Made by a program: the position numbers and the translations under genes. This document shows positions 1 through 8,671 of a DNA stretch of 34,196 nucleotides, piece by piece. Each line of letters opens with the position of its first letter. The first letter of the stretch is position 1. The notes beneath the pieces were generated by a model, which saw only the letters and a list, made by a program, of their open reading frames with translations, was not told the origin of the DNA and searched no databases. Source of the stretch: Anaerolineae bacterium (GTDB taxonomy: Bacteria; Chloroflexota; Anaerolineae; JAFGEY01); contig JAFGJF010000555.1 of NCBI GenBank assembly GCA_016929205.1, positions 1 to 34,196 of the forward strand, in the 5' to 3' direction.

Positions 1-413
1 ATACCTGGCCGTTTATCCTCATTGGCCTGGGGACGATGTTGTTGCTGGCGGCGGCACTGACCGGCGTGGCGGCCAAAGCGATTCCGGGGGTGATCGTTGG
101 TGGCCTGGGCTGGCTGCTGTGCTGGCAAAATCTGACCGGGGCCTGGGCAAGTTGGGCTTATGCCTGGGCGCTGATCCCTTGTTTTGTCGGCCTGGGGCTG
201 GTTTTTGCCAATCTGCTTGGCATGGGCAACCGGCCGGTGAGAAAAGTGGGCTGGTCGCTGATCGACTGGAGCCTGGTGGCGTTGGCCGTATTCACCCTGT
301 TCTTTGCGTTCGACGGCATGTTGATCCGTTTTTGGCCGGTGCTGTTGATTTTGCTTGGGGCGGGTGTCCTGGTGCGACCCTTTTTGAAAACGGCGATGGC
401 CCAGCCGAGGTAA
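1..413 (+). CDS. Polytopic membrane protein, C-terminal part (5' end outside window)
   Basis: The frame is open from the left edge of the window, so the true start lies upstream. The visible ~136 residues are almost entirely hydrophobic, with four or five membrane segments, and end in a short polar tail. The block IPG-x3-GGLG, then WQ, W-x-SW-x-Y-x-W, P-x2-VGLGL and GMG is the same block that occurs twice in the protein encoded at 19396-20190. The two genes are therefore paralogues, and this fragment is equivalent to the second repeat. The organisation resembles LiaF-like transmembrane modules, but no catalytic residues are visible and the function is unknown. A strong terminator follows eight bases after the stop codon, and the next gene is convergent. 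Confidence 0.8.
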   Translation, partial: TWPFILIGLGTMLLLAAALTGVAAKAIPGVIVGGLGWLLCWQNLTGAWASWAYAWALIPCFVGLGLVFANLLGMGNRPVRKVGWSLIDWSLVALAVFTLFFAFDGMLIRFWPVLLILLGAGVLVRPFLKTAMAQPR

Positions 414-420
414 ACGCTGT

Positions 421-452
421 AAACCGGCACCAAAGTGTGGTGCCGGTTTTTT
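421..452 (+). terminator. Rho-independent terminator of the first gene
   Basis: A perfect 12-bp stem (421-432 pairs with 438-449), with a 5-base loop, runs straight into a T-run at 447-452. It lies eight bases after the stop codon at 413, in the gap between two convergent genes. The T-run is only on the plus-strand side, so it should mainly stop plus-strand transcription. Confidence 0.9.
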
Positions 453-491
453 GTGCATCTTGGAATCGATCGCGATGGCCGCGGTCCGGCT

Positions 492-713
492 TTACGTACG
501 CTTGACGTCTGATGGCACGATCGCGCTGTGCGTGCAGTGGGGAAAACATTCCCCACACCCTCCGCAGCGTGCGACGTCAATGTACGGCGGTTCCTCCCGG
601 TCGATGCGCACAAAAGCTCTATAACGGCAGTGTTCTGAAGCGGCACATTTCTTGCACGCCTGGCAAAGCTCGTAATCGATGGTTGGCATGACGACGTTGT
701 GAGATGGAAACAT
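492..713 (-). CDS. Small 2[4Fe-4S]-type ferredoxin-like protein
   Basis: A 73-residue cysteine-rich protein. Cys17, Cys20, Cys23 and Cys29 form one set; Cys50, Cys53, Cys56 and Cys60 form a second with the classical C-x2-C-x2-C-x3-C spacing, close to a Pro residue as in bacterial ferredoxins. The first set has five residues before its last cysteine, where three is usual. It probably carries two iron-sulfur clusters and transfers electrons in the cytoplasm; the partner is unknown. The ATG at 713 comes one base after the TGA of the upstream alpha-mannosidase, which suggests translational coupling. An internal ATG at 689 is an alternative start just before the first cysteine motif, but has no better ribosome site. 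Confidence 0.8.
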   Translation of the reverse strand: MFPSHNVVMPTIDYELCQACKKCAASEHCRYRAFVRIDREEPPYIDVARCGGCGECFPHCTHSAIVPSDVKRT

Positions 714-714
714 A

Positions 715-3219
715 TCAGTCTCGTGTTTGTTCGAGCATGTTGGTCTCGATCAACCCGGCACCATTCGGATCGAGCTGCAAGGTCTTGATCTCGTGTGGTT
801 TCCAGGTAACAGCCCGGCTCGTCTCGTCGCGATCAAAGGATATCCTGGTTGTCGTTTTTCGTCCGGCTGTTTCATATCCGCGCAGGATCAGTCCCGTCCC
901 TTCTTCGGCTTTTTTGATTGTCGTCAAGGCGACATTTGGCGCCGGGCAGCGCACAAATGATGCCGACACGGGCCAGGTTCCCTGGTGGGACTCAATCTCC
1001 CGGGCGAGCGGCGGAGCGTTCAAGGCCAGCGCACGGCGTGCGACGTCGCCCTGGATCCAGTCGCCGGCATGGGGCAGCAAGGCCAAACGCACATGCTGTT
1101 CTCCCTGGTCCGTATAGTGGTAGGTTACACCCGGCTCGATCTGGCGGGGGCGGTGAAAGGCAAAGACCGGGCTGCGCAACAGGCTCATCCGCAACTCGCC
1201 GTTCAAGACGTCGTACCCGTATTTGCTGTCGTTCAACAGGGACAGGCCATAGGATGCGTTGTCGATACTGCCGCTCACGTCAACCCAATCCTGGCACGGC
1301 TCTTCGCCCCCATCATCTTTTCTTTGAATGTGACCGTAGGGGATCGACGAGGTGCTTTGTGGATTGTCGAGATTCAGCGGAAAGGCCAACTTGAGCATCT
1401 TGAGCTGTTCTTGCCAGTCAACGGTCATATCAAGATAAACTTGCCTGTCGTCGTGATACAAGATATAGTCGGTTGTGATCGTCGAGCAGCCCCAGCGACT
1501 CACCACGCGCATCGTCTGTCGCACCGGGCCGTTTTCGATGCGCGCGATCTGCCCGCTGGCCTGAAACCGGCCGATCACGTTGTCAAACGAGACCACGTCG
1601 TGGCTCCAGGTGTCGCTCGGATCGTCGATCACCAGTGGCACCCCACCATCCTGGCGTAACAACTCGACGTTGTGCTCTTTGTCGAATATGCTGGTCAGCC
1701 AGCCGGTGTCTGGATCGAACTGCAGGTGCAAGGTTGCGTTTTCGAGATCATGGGCGGGTTCCTCTTTTAATCCCTGCCAGGTCGGCACGTCTTGCGGGAT
1801 ATCCAGATTGTAACAGCGGTACCCCAACGCCGGCAGTTGGGCAATAAAGACCAGATGCAGAAAATAATGGGCGCCGGCGTGTTCGATCTGGGTCACCTGG
1901 CAAGGTACACTTTTTTGGTCGTCGGTCAAGTGAACGAGGGCGGGCAAGGCCTTGCCGCGCCAATCGTCGTGCCAACGTTTCGTCGGCGTGATCGCAATCT
2001 CGACCGGGGTGGTGTGTTCCCACGGGTGTGGGTTAAAGACAAGGATTGTGCGCGGCGTATGACCGGGCGATGTGCTCGTATGCGGCGCAACTGTTTGCAG
2101 GCTTTGTGTATCAATCATGGAACTCAAAGCCGTCAAGGCCTCGTCCGTCACACGTTCGGCAATACGCAAGCTTTTTGTATAGTCCTCAAAAGTGTCCTCG
2201 CACGCCTCTCGCAAACTGGTGCCGGCCAGGATGTCGTGGAACTGGCTAAACAAGACGTTTTCCCAGGCATATCCCAAAACGTCTTGAGGATAGTCCAAAT
2301 CACAATAGCGATGTGCCAGCGCGGCCAGCTTTTCGGCGGTGAGCAGGGCGTGTTCGCATTTGCGGTTGTACCACTTGATTTTGGACACAGCCGTATAGCA
2401 GCCGCGTGAATGGTGTTGCAGTTCGTCGTGCAGCACGGGCAGGTCGGCGCCACTGGCGCGCACGAGATCGAAAAACGCATCCGTGTTACCAAATCGCACC
2501 TCAGGGCCATCGGGCCGCGCCATCGCTTGCAGGATAGAAGCGATATTGGCCTTGGTCGGACCGCCACCGTGATTGCCGACGCCGTAAAAGCACATGACGT
2601 GCCCCACTTCGGGCGGTGCCTCTGCCGCTGCGGCGTCGATGCGCTCGATCAGATCGCCGGGGTGACTGGGATAGTGCAGCGGTGGGCGGCTGGTCAACAC
2701 CCGCGACCCATCGTCGCTCTCCCACCAAAAGAGCGTGCCCGGCAGCGTTTTCTCGGTGCCGGGAGCAGGCCGAAAAAAGACGTAATTGGCCAGTCCGCAG
2801 CCTCTCAGGATCTGAGGCAGGCTGCCCGCGTGCCCGAACGAGTCAACGTTATAGCCGGTGACGGCGCGTTTGCCAAACAGCGCTTCAAAGGTCCGCTGTC
2901 CATAGAGTCCCTGGCGGACGAACGACTCGCCGCTCGGGATATTGCAATCGGGTTGGATCATCCATCCGTTGACGATTGACCAAGATCCTTCGGCGACACG
3001 CTGCTGGATAGCTTGAAATAGATCTGGATCATCCTCTTGAACCCAACGATAGGTGATCGCACCACCGCTGCTGAAAATAAAGCCGGGCGTTTCGGCCATT
3101 CGCTCAATGGCCGAACGATAGGTGGACAGCACTTCTTCTCGCCCTTCTCCCACACGCCACAACCAGACCGGATCGATGTGGGCGTTGCCGATCATGTGCA
3201 CGACAGGTTTTTGATTCAT
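715..3219 (-). CDS. Alpha-mannosidase, glycoside hydrolase family 38
   Basis: This 834-residue protein has the GH38 signatures throughout. His14 and Asp16 in the N-terminal GNAHIDPVWLW motif, Asp126 in VDSFGHAGS (the expected nucleophile) and His328 in FHDILAGTS match the zinc-binding and catalytic residues of the family. The C-terminal half is the beta-sandwich region typical of bacterial GH38. The enzyme should release terminal alpha-linked mannose from oligosaccharides or glycans. No signal peptide is seen, so it is probably cytoplasmic. The ATG at 3219 is chosen because GAGGCG lies six bases upstream and the motif follows within 14 residues; the frame stays open to 3312, but that extension has no ribosome site and no family match. 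A ferredoxin gene is coupled downstream. manA at 14947 would use the mannose after phosphorylation. Confidence 0.93.
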   Translation of the reverse strand: MNQKPVVHMIGNAHIDPVWLWRVGEGREEVLSTYRSAIERMAETPGFIFSSGGAITYRWVQEDDPDLFQAIQQRVAEGSWSIVNGWMIQPDCNIPSGESFVRQGLYGQRTFEALFGKRAVTGYNVDSFGHAGSLPQILRGCGLANYVFFRPAPGTEKTLPGTLFWWESDDGSRVLTSRPPLHYPSHPGDLIERIDAAAAEAPPEVGHVMCFYGVGNHGGGPTKANIASILQAMARPDGPEVRFGNTDAFFDLVRASGADLPVLHDELQHHSRGCYTAVSKIKWYNRKCEHALLTAEKLAALAHRYCDLDYPQDVLGYAWENVLFSQFHDILAGTSLREACEDTFEDYTKSLRIAERVTDEALTALSSMIDTQSLQTVAPHTSTSPGHTPRTILVFNPHPWEHTTPVEIAITPTKRWHDDWRGKALPALVHLTDDQKSVPCQVTQIEHAGAHYFLHLVFIAQLPALGYRCYNLDIPQDVPTWQGLKEEPAHDLENATLHLQFDPDTGWLTSIFDKEHNVELLRQDGGVPLVIDDPSDTWSHDVVSFDNVIGRFQASGQIARIENGPVRQTMRVVSRWGCSTITTDYILYHDDRQVYLDMTVDWQEQLKMLKLAFPLNLDNPQSTSSIPYGHIQRKDDGGEEPCQDWVDVSGSIDNASYGLSLLNDSKYGYDVLNGELRMSLLRSPVFAFHRPRQIEPGVTYHYTDQGEQHVRLALLPHAGDWIQGDVARRALALNAPPLAREIESHQGTWPVSASFVRCPAPNVALTTIKKAEEGTGLILRGYETAGRKTTTRISFDRDETSRAVTWKPHEIKTLQLDPNGAGLIETNMLEQTRD

Positions 3220-3348
3220 TTTGCGCCTCGTTTGTATCATCTCTATGATTTGCGGTAGACCCATCCAAGATGGAGACTGGCAACTATCCTTGTTTATCAA
3301 CAGGATCTGCACTGTTTTTCAACCACTAGTCTGCGATTTTACCCAAGG

Positions 3349-3482
3349 TTGTTCACAGCCTATCCCCTATCGACAGCATTTGTCAACAGTTTTTTGCATT
3401 TTTTACCACAGTGTTGACCAGTTTTTCCACAGATTTATAGGGTTATCCACAGGGTTATCCACATTTTCGGGCATTTTCCACA
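3349..3482 (+). other. Cluster of DnaA-box-like 9-mers, candidate oriC
   Basis: The 304-base gene-free stretch 3220-3523 holds a row of 9-mers, all on the plus strand. Two are perfect DnaA boxes, TTATCCACA at 3443-3451 and 3455-3463. Three differ at one position: TTGTTCACA 3349-3357, TTTTCCACA 3423-3431 and TTTTCCACA 3474-3482. Two weaker ones are TTGTCAACA 3380-3388 and TTTACCACA 3402-3410. Successive starts at 3380, 3402, 3423 and 3443 are 20-22 bases apart, about two helical turns. A T-rich segment (3379-3407) lies inside the row and could be an unwinding element. No dnaA, dnaN or rpmH gene is nearby and gene orientation does not switch here, so the origin call is an inference; a DnaA-titration or regulatory site is the alternative. 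Confidence 0.6.
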
Positions 3483-3523
3483 GCCAAAACGGCTGCCCAT
3501 TTCCTTGTTGCCGGTGCGGCCTC

Positions 3524-4834
3524 TTAGGCGGCGGGCATCAGATTTAGAATGACAGCCGAGAACAGCTTGACGGCCATGCCAAGGGCGCGCTCGTCAAAAT
3601 CGAACTCGGCAGTATGACCGCCCAAGCCCGAGTTCCCGTCGTCCAGGTCCGCACCCACGGCGATAAAGGTTGCCAGTCCGCCGTTTTCCTGCACGCGCCG
3701 CATCATAAACGTATAGTCTTCGCTGCCGCCGCCGCTGCCTGGTTCGCGCTCTCTAAAGTCGCCAAGGTCAAGCGCGATCTTGGTCACTTGATCGGCCAGC
3801 TCTGGATCGCTGTCGGCACCTTGTGCTGCACCCATTAGCTTGATCTCGAGCGTGCAGTCGTGCATCTGAGCGGCAGATTCCAGCACGCGCACGGCATAGT
3901 CGTACATATATTGGTTCAATTCGGTCGTCGCACCCCGCGTCTCGATGACGAGGTGCGCGTTCGGGCAGATCACGTTGCGCCCGGTGCCGGCCTGCAGCCG
4001 TCCCACATTGACGCGCGTCGCGCCGTCGCGGTGGCGGGGGATGGCGTAAAGGTTGAGTACGGCGGTTGCGGCTGCCAGCAGGGCGTTCCTGCCTTTTTGT
4101 GGCGCGCCGCTGGCGTGGGCCGGTGCGCCGGTGAAAAAGGCGTCAAACTTGGTCGTAGCCAAATAGTTGCTTCTTCCGCCCGCAACCTCACCCAATTGCC
4201 AGGTGCTGTACAGGTGGTGGGCCAGCATCACGTCGACGTCATCGACGACGCCCGCGCCAACCATCGCCTTGGCGCCGCGCACGCCTTCTTCGGCGGGTTG
4301 AAAGACGAGTTTGAGCGTGCCCTGCCATCGATCTCGAAGGCGCAGCAGTGTTTCGGCCACACCTAACCCGACCGCGGCGTGCCCGTCGTGGCCGCAGGCA
4401 TGTGCCGCTTCCGGGTGGATCGAAACAAACCCCTCGCGCATAGGGCGGTGTGTGTCCGCCTGGCTTTCATAGAGATCGAGCGCGTCGATGTCAAAACGTA
4501 TGCCAATCGTCGGCCCATGGCCGTTGCGCAAGATGCCGACCACGCCGGTGAATCCACCTTTGACCGCCGGCAAAAACTCGGGATCGCCGCCCTCGTCCAG
4601 CGCGCGCTGCCAGCGTTCCTGCAAGATATCACGATCGGGAAGACCCAAACGATCGGCGTCGTTGACAACCTGGCGGCCGATCTGTACCTCGTAGCCCAGG
4701 TCGGTCAAGCGGCGGGCGATGAGGGAACTGGTGCGGAATTCACACCAGCCTGTTTCAGCGTGCTTGTGAAAATCGCGCCGGTAAGCGATCACGGTCGGTT
4801 CGAGCTCTGCGATGATGTTTTCCAATTCTTTCAC
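3524..4834 (-). CDS. abgA: AbgA-like M20 family peptidase (p-aminobenzoyl-glutamate hydrolase subunit A type)
   Basis: A 436-residue metallo-amidohydrolase of family M20D, the same length as E. coli AbgA and similar along the whole chain as I recall that sequence: RRDFH-x2-AE-x-GW-x-EFRT near residue 20, GGFTG near 93, HACGHDGH at 145-152, FQPAEEG at 179-184 and GSEDYT near 386. Cys147, His149, Glu182-Glu183 and the late GGH motif are the expected metal-binding and catalytic positions. The role would be cleavage of an aminoacyl-aromatic amide such as p-aminobenzoyl-glutamate, a folate breakdown product. The AbgB partner and AbgT transporter are absent, so another N-acyl amino acid substrate is possible. 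The start is GTG, with GGAAAGG seven bases upstream. It lies 77 bases after the SHOCT-like gene and may share its transcript. Confidence 0.85.
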   Translation of the reverse strand: MKELENIIAELEPTVIAYRRDFHKHAETGWCEFRTSSLIARRLTDLGYEVQIGRQVVNDADRLGLPDRDILQERWQRALDEGGDPEFLPAVKGGFTGVVGILRNGHGPTIGIRFDIDALDLYESQADTHRPMREGFVSIHPEAAHACGHDGHAAVGLGVAETLLRLRDRWQGTLKLVFQPAEEGVRGAKAMVGAGVVDDVDVMLAHHLYSTWQLGEVAGGRSNYLATTKFDAFFTGAPAHASGAPQKGRNALLAAATAVLNLYAIPRHRDGATRVNVGRLQAGTGRNVICPNAHLVIETRGATTELNQYMYDYAVRVLESAAQMHDCTLEIKLMGAAQGADSDPELADQVTKIALDLGDFREREPGSGGGSEDYTFMMRRVQENGGLATFIAVGADLDDGNSGLGGHTAEFDFDERALGMAVKLFSAVILNLMPAA

Positions 4835-4911
4835 GACTTGACCTTTCCAACTCTATTCATTCACGTCCGGGATGAATCCTGGCAAGCCCAGTTTTAAGCC
4901 ATCCTATACGA

Positions 4912-5526
4912 TCACCCAATGTACACCTGAACCTGTTCGTTCTCTCCACCAACCTCGACCGAGATCGGCTCGCCACCCGTGCTTTCCCGGCTGTGGCGGA
5001 TCGTATACATCAGGGTGGACACCATGTCGAGGTAGCCGGATGTTTGTTCATCGACAAAGTCGCGCGCAATGCGCAGCCCCCATTCGGTCAGCATCAGCGG
5101 GATGGGCAGGCTGATCATCAAGCGCTTGCCGTCTTGTTGGCGAATGCGCACGTGGAGCCAGCGCGCTTGCCACAGCCAGAACATCAAGACGGCAAATAAC
5201 AGGCCCAAGACGCAGGCCAGCAGCACGCCGACAAAACCCCAGGTGATGCGACGGTCGGCCCCTCTGTACAGGACAACCATCCCGTACCCGCAGAGCACGA
5301 TCACGACGGACGAAATGACAAACAGGGACAGAAAAAGGTGCCGAAAACGGCTCACCAACGGCGTTGGGGATGAAAGCGGCTCCGCCATGTTTTGCGGCAG
5401 CGCGCCGGCGATCGTTTCCCTGACGGTCTCAGCTTCCTGGGGTTCGACGGCACTCAGCAGTTTAGCAGCTTCGTCGGCAGTAATGGTTCCCTCTTCTAAC
5501 ATTTTGAGGATCTGGATTTCACTCAT
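4912..5526 (-). CDS. SHOCT-like (YvlB N-terminal type) domain membrane protein
   Basis: A 204-residue protein. Residues 5-28 (ILKMLEEGTITADEAAKLLSAVE) form the short helical SHOCT-like module found at the N-terminus of YvlB/LiaX-type proteins. Two membrane segments follow at about 62-87 and 95-120, then a cytoplasmic-looking tail of 80 residues with no recognised domain. The function is unknown; such modules often appear in envelope-stress or multimerising membrane proteins. The ATG at 5526 is preceded by AAAGGAG at an ideal distance, which rules out an in-frame start further upstream at 5574. The gene lies 19 bases after the CehA-type hydrolase stop, so the two are probably co-transcribed. 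Confidence 0.75.
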   Translation of the reverse strand: MSEIQILKMLEEGTITADEAAKLLSAVEPQEAETVRETIAGALPQNMAEPLSSPTPLVSRFRHLFLSLFVISSVVIVLCGYGMVVLYRGADRRITWGFVGVLLACVLGLLFAVLMFWLWQARWLHVRIRQQDGKRLMISLPIPLMLTEWGLRIARDFVDEQTSGYLDMVSTLMYTIRHSRESTGGEPISVEVGGENEQVQVYIG

Positions 5527-5545
5527 TAAAGGGCTCCTTTCGTGT

Positions 5546-7006
5546 TCAAACGTAAATCGGGTTAGAGAGAGCAAATGCCCACAGTGCGACCGGGTCTTTG
5601 TCCAGGGGGACGTTGGTCGATTCGATCAACTCGACGCGCCAATAGTCATCTCCCTGAACGACGGCCTGCCAGTCGAAAGAAAAGTTGTCGTCATCGATGC
5701 GGACGCGCCGGGCCTCGCCCTCCCGGTGCATCACACGTAAGAGTGTGTCTCCTTGGCTGCAAGACGCGCCTCCTTGAACCCGGCACTGGAAGGCGATCTC
5801 GGTGCCACGGTCAACGTCTACTGCGTCGCCCATCATCACCGTGTGTCCATCGACCGACGCGGTCAATGCCAGTTGCGGCCCTTGCGGTGAGTGCGAGACA
5901 AAGACGTGGCCGGCACGAATGCCGTCCAGGATGGCTTGTTCGGATAGCGTCTCTGCATAGACCCAGGTCGTCGGCATGCCGACTTCATGTGCAGTCATTT
6001 GGCCATCAAATGGTTTTTGGTGTTTGTCACTGCCGCCGACCAGGTTGATGCGTTTGCCTTGCCGCAACAAGTTGTCCCAAAAGGTCAGCGATTCGTGGTT
6101 AGAAAACCACCACGGGGCCTGCCACGCTTCAATGGCGTCAGCATCGGCCACCGTCCCGAACGTCCATTCCGGCCCGCCATACTTGGGATGGTTGATGGAA
6201 AACGGCAAGCGCCGTTCGCGCACGCAAGCGCGGATCTGATCCAATTCAGCGTCCGTGGTAGCACGAAAATCGATCCACTCGCGAATACCCCACACGTTGG
6301 CGTGCCCGCGATGGGTGGTGATTTCGATGCCGGGAATCAAGAGCAGATCACGATCGCTGTGTTGTGCCAATTCCGGCAGGTGGCTGATCGTATTGTGGTC
6401 GGTGACGGCCAAAAAATCGAGCGTCTGCATACGAGCCGCGGCAGCCAGGTCGGCGACGCTGCCTTGGGCGTCGCTGTGATAGGTATGGCAATGAAGATCA
6501 CCGCGATACCAACCAGGCGTGGCGCGCAACACGCCGGGAGAAACGTAGGCGGCATAGATTGCCTCTTCACCGGGGCCGCAGTCCAGTGTAATGGTCACGG
6601 TGACATCACATCCTGATGGTGAGATCTGTGCTAGCCCAAGCAGAACGTGCCAGGTACCTGTATAGATCGGGCCGGGCAGATAGCCGGGCGTGGCCTTGGT
6701 CGGCGAAATGCTCACCGTCGAGCGTGCGCTGCCGCTCCAGCCACGAAACCCTTCTGTGGTCAGGAACGCACTGCCGCGCGGATCGAACAGCCCGATGTCA
6801 ACGACGTTTTTTAGCCGTGGATCAGCCGCAGTGCCACCCGTAAATGTGTATTGCACCGTGATTCGGGCGATGCTGCCGGCAGCGCCCAAACTGGCCGGAT
6901 CCTCAACCTCAAAAGGCAACAGGCAATAAGGCTGGCGCTGCCGGTCATCAGCCGTAAAGTGCAGGCGATGAGTTTGGACAAGCGATTGCCGTTCACTTGG
7001 ACACAT
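5546..7006 (-). CDS. CehA/McbA family PHP-domain metallohydrolase
   Basis: A 486-residue protein. Residues 1-165 form a beta-rich N-terminal region with no clear match. The PHP domain starts at GDLHCHTYHSD (His172, His174, His177, Asp179) and continues with VTDHN (Asp203, His204), PGIEITTHRGHANVWG, INHP and GGSDKH, all expected metal-binding positions. CehA/McbA relatives include carbaryl hydrolase, but most are uncharacterised phosphoesterase- or esterase-like enzymes. The ATG at 7006 has AAGGA about eight bases upstream, and the gene overlaps the end of the preceding glycosylase gene by 14 bases, which indicates translational coupling. No signal peptide is seen with this start. Confidence 0.85.
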   Translation of the reverse strand: MCPSERQSLVQTHRLHFTADDRQRQPYCLLPFEVEDPASLGAAGSIARITVQYTFTGGTAADPRLKNVVDIGLFDPRGSAFLTTEGFRGWSGSARSTVSISPTKATPGYLPGPIYTGTWHVLLGLAQISPSGCDVTVTITLDCGPGEEAIYAAYVSPGVLRATPGWYRGDLHCHTYHSDAQGSVADLAAAARMQTLDFLAVTDHNTISHLPELAQHSDRDLLLIPGIEITTHRGHANVWGIREWIDFRATTDAELDQIRACVRERRLPFSINHPKYGGPEWTFGTVADADAIEAWQAPWWFSNHESLTFWDNLLRQGKRINLVGGSDKHQKPFDGQMTAHEVGMPTTWVYAETLSEQAILDGIRAGHVFVSHSPQGPQLALTASVDGHTVMMGDAVDVDRGTEIAFQCRVQGGASCSQGDTLLRVMHREGEARRVRIDDDNFSFDWQAVVQGDDYWRVELIESTNVPLDKDPVALWAFALSNPIYV

Positions 7007-7592
7007 ATGGATTTTCCTTGATCCAAAACCGCCATTCGACGGTGATGGCCTGTTCATCTCCCGTTACACCAATCCTGGGGCCCGCTGCGATGTGGCTCAT
7101 GTCGACCCGTTTGTCTCTTTCCAGCCACAGACTGTCACTCGTCACCAGGTCGACCTTGTTCAGGGTTTTGTCGATGCCCAAGGCGTAGCACAGTTTGGCC
7201 GGACCGTTGGTGAGTTGTACGCCGCCGCGTCCCCGGCGACGGATCCGCATTTCGTCTATGCCTTCCACCGGTTCCAGGGCGCGTATCAAAACGGCTGCTG
7301 CTGCCCCTTCCGGCTCGGTGACGACGTTAAAACAATAGTGCATACCATAGATGAAATAAACGTATGCGTGTCCAGGCGGGCCAAACATGACCTCGGTACG
7401 CGGCGTGCGGCCCCGGCTGGCGTGACAGGCCTCATCGCCCTGGCCGACGTAGGCTTCCAATTCGACGATGCGGCCCGAAACGCGGATCGGACCCTGTTGG
7501 GTATCGATTTGTCGCACCAGGCGCTGCCCCAACAGATCGCGAGCGACGGTCAGGGTATCGCGACTGTAAAAAGGGCGCAGCAATCGGCTCAT
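6993..7592 (-). CDS. mpg: DNA-3-methyladenine glycosylase (AAG/MPG family)
   Basis: This 199-residue protein is a full-length member of the mammalian-type alkyladenine glycosylase family. It excises alkylated purines such as 3-methyladenine and starts base excision repair. By alignment to human AAG, Glu46 in ELEAY is the catalytic base, Tyr48 and His57 line the base pocket, and Tyr79 and Tyr82 in YVYFIYGM match the pocket and DNA-intercalating tyrosines. RALEP, near residue 104, holds the conserved arginine. The ATG is preceded by AAGGGA. The gene sits nine bases after the aldo/keto reductase stop and overlaps the next gene, so it belongs to a compact minus-strand operon. Confidence 0.95.
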   Translation of the reverse strand: MSRLLRPFYSRDTLTVARDLLGQRLVRQIDTQQGPIRVSGRIVELEAYVGQGDEACHASRGRTPRTEVMFGPPGHAYVYFIYGMHYCFNVVTEPEGAAAAVLIRALEPVEGIDEMRIRRRGRGGVQLTNGPAKLCYALGIDKTLNKVDLVTSDSLWLERDKRVDMSHIAAGPRIGVTGDEQAITVEWRFWIKENPYVSK

Positions 7593-7601
7593 TGGCTTCC
7601 C

Positions 7602-8600
7602 TTAGCGTGAACGGGCGTTGTCGGCGCTCTGCCAATAGTCGATGCTGGGACCAAGCTTGTTTTTGAGCGCCTCGGTGGCCTGATTGAGGCGGGCGACCAC
7701 ACCGGGTGGCAGTTTTTGAGCCATTGCCTTGACGTTGCGCTCGATTTGTCCTGGTGTTCGCCCGCCGGCCAACACGCTGGTCAGCCCCTCTTGGGCAGCC
7801 ACCCAGGCCAGGGCGACGTTGGCCATCGGCCAGTTCAAATCGGCGGCGATCGTGCGAATGGCGTCAAGCGCGGCCGCCACTTGCGGCTCTGCACCGGGAG
7901 ACCCGTGGCGGGCACCGGGACGATCACCGCTAAAGTGCCGCGTGCGCGTGCGGAAAGACGGGATGTCGTCTATGGTTTGCCACTTGCCGGCCAAAATGCC
8001 TTGCATCAGCGGCATGTAGGCGGTGATGCTGATCGCATGATCCCGGCAGATAGGCAGGACGTCAAACTCGATCGCCCGTGAAAACAAATTGTAGCAGCAT
8101 TGATTGGCCGCGATCTCGACACCGGCAGCCAGCATCTCGTGCAGGTTGGCCTTGCCAAAGTTGCTGACACCGATGGCACGGATCTTGCCCTCTTTTTTGC
8201 ACGACTCCAATACCGACAGTGTGTCTGCCACAGGGAGCGATTGCAGCGGCCAATGGATGATGTACAGGTCCACGTAATCGGTCTGTAAGCGGCGCAGGCT
8301 GGCCTCCAGGTAATCGCGCACCCGATCGGGATGGGCGTGGCCGGGGCTGATCTTGGTGGCGATCAATGCCTTGTCGCGCCGGTCAACCAGCGCCTTGCCG
8401 ACAATCTCTTCGCTTGCGCCGCTGCCATAACCTTCGGCGGTATCGAAAAAATTGATGCCGTGATCGATCGCAGCATGAATGGTGGCGACCGCCTGGTGTT
8501 CATCCTGGTCACCCCAACCGTCGCCGCCAGCCAGCGCCCAGCATCCAAGGGCCAATGTCGAAACGTGCAGGTCTGATTTACCCAGTTGGCGTTTTTCCAC
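7602..8600 (-). CDS. Aldo/keto reductase
   Basis: A 332-residue NAD(P)H-dependent TIM-barrel reductase. The catalytic tetrad is complete: Asp53 and Tyr58 in FFDTAEGYG, Lys83 in ATKIS and His116 in IIHWP. The SNFG motif and a C-terminal cofactor-binding segment (LAGGRTPGQIERNVKA) are typical of the bacterial YdjG/Tas-like branch. The carbonyl substrate cannot be predicted. The start is taken as the GTG at 8600 because AAAAGGAG lies seven to eight bases upstream and KRQLGKSDL, the usual family N-terminus, follows at once; the upstream in-frame extension to 8675 would overlap the end of sbcC. It is the first gene of the operon with mpg, the PHP hydrolase and the SHOCT-like gene. Confidence 0.92.
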   Translation of the reverse strand: MEKRQLGKSDLHVSTLALGCWALAGGDGWGDQDEHQAVATIHAAIDHGINFFDTAEGYGSGASEEIVGKALVDRRDKALIATKISPGHAHPDRVRDYLEASLRRLQTDYVDLYIIHWPLQSLPVADTLSVLESCKKEGKIRAIGVSNFGKANLHEMLAAGVEIAANQCCYNLFSRAIEFDVLPICRDHAISITAYMPLMQGILAGKWQTIDDIPSFRTRTRHFSGDRPGARHGSPGAEPQVAAALDAIRTIAADLNWPMANVALAWVAAQEGLTSVLAGGRTPGQIERNVKAMAQKLPPGVVARLNQATEALKNKLGPSIDYWQSADNARSR

Positions 8601-8671
8601 AGTATCTCTCCTTTTGTCCAGATAGTGTGTAACGTGTGGGACGCGAAAACCAGCGGCGATATGTCCCACAC

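Noticed and set aside
3481..3495. CAGCC-AAAAC-GGCTG hairpin as a terminator of the AbgA-like gene
   Set aside because: Five base pairs and no U-tract on the minus strand; it overlaps the last DnaA-like box and is more likely incidental.
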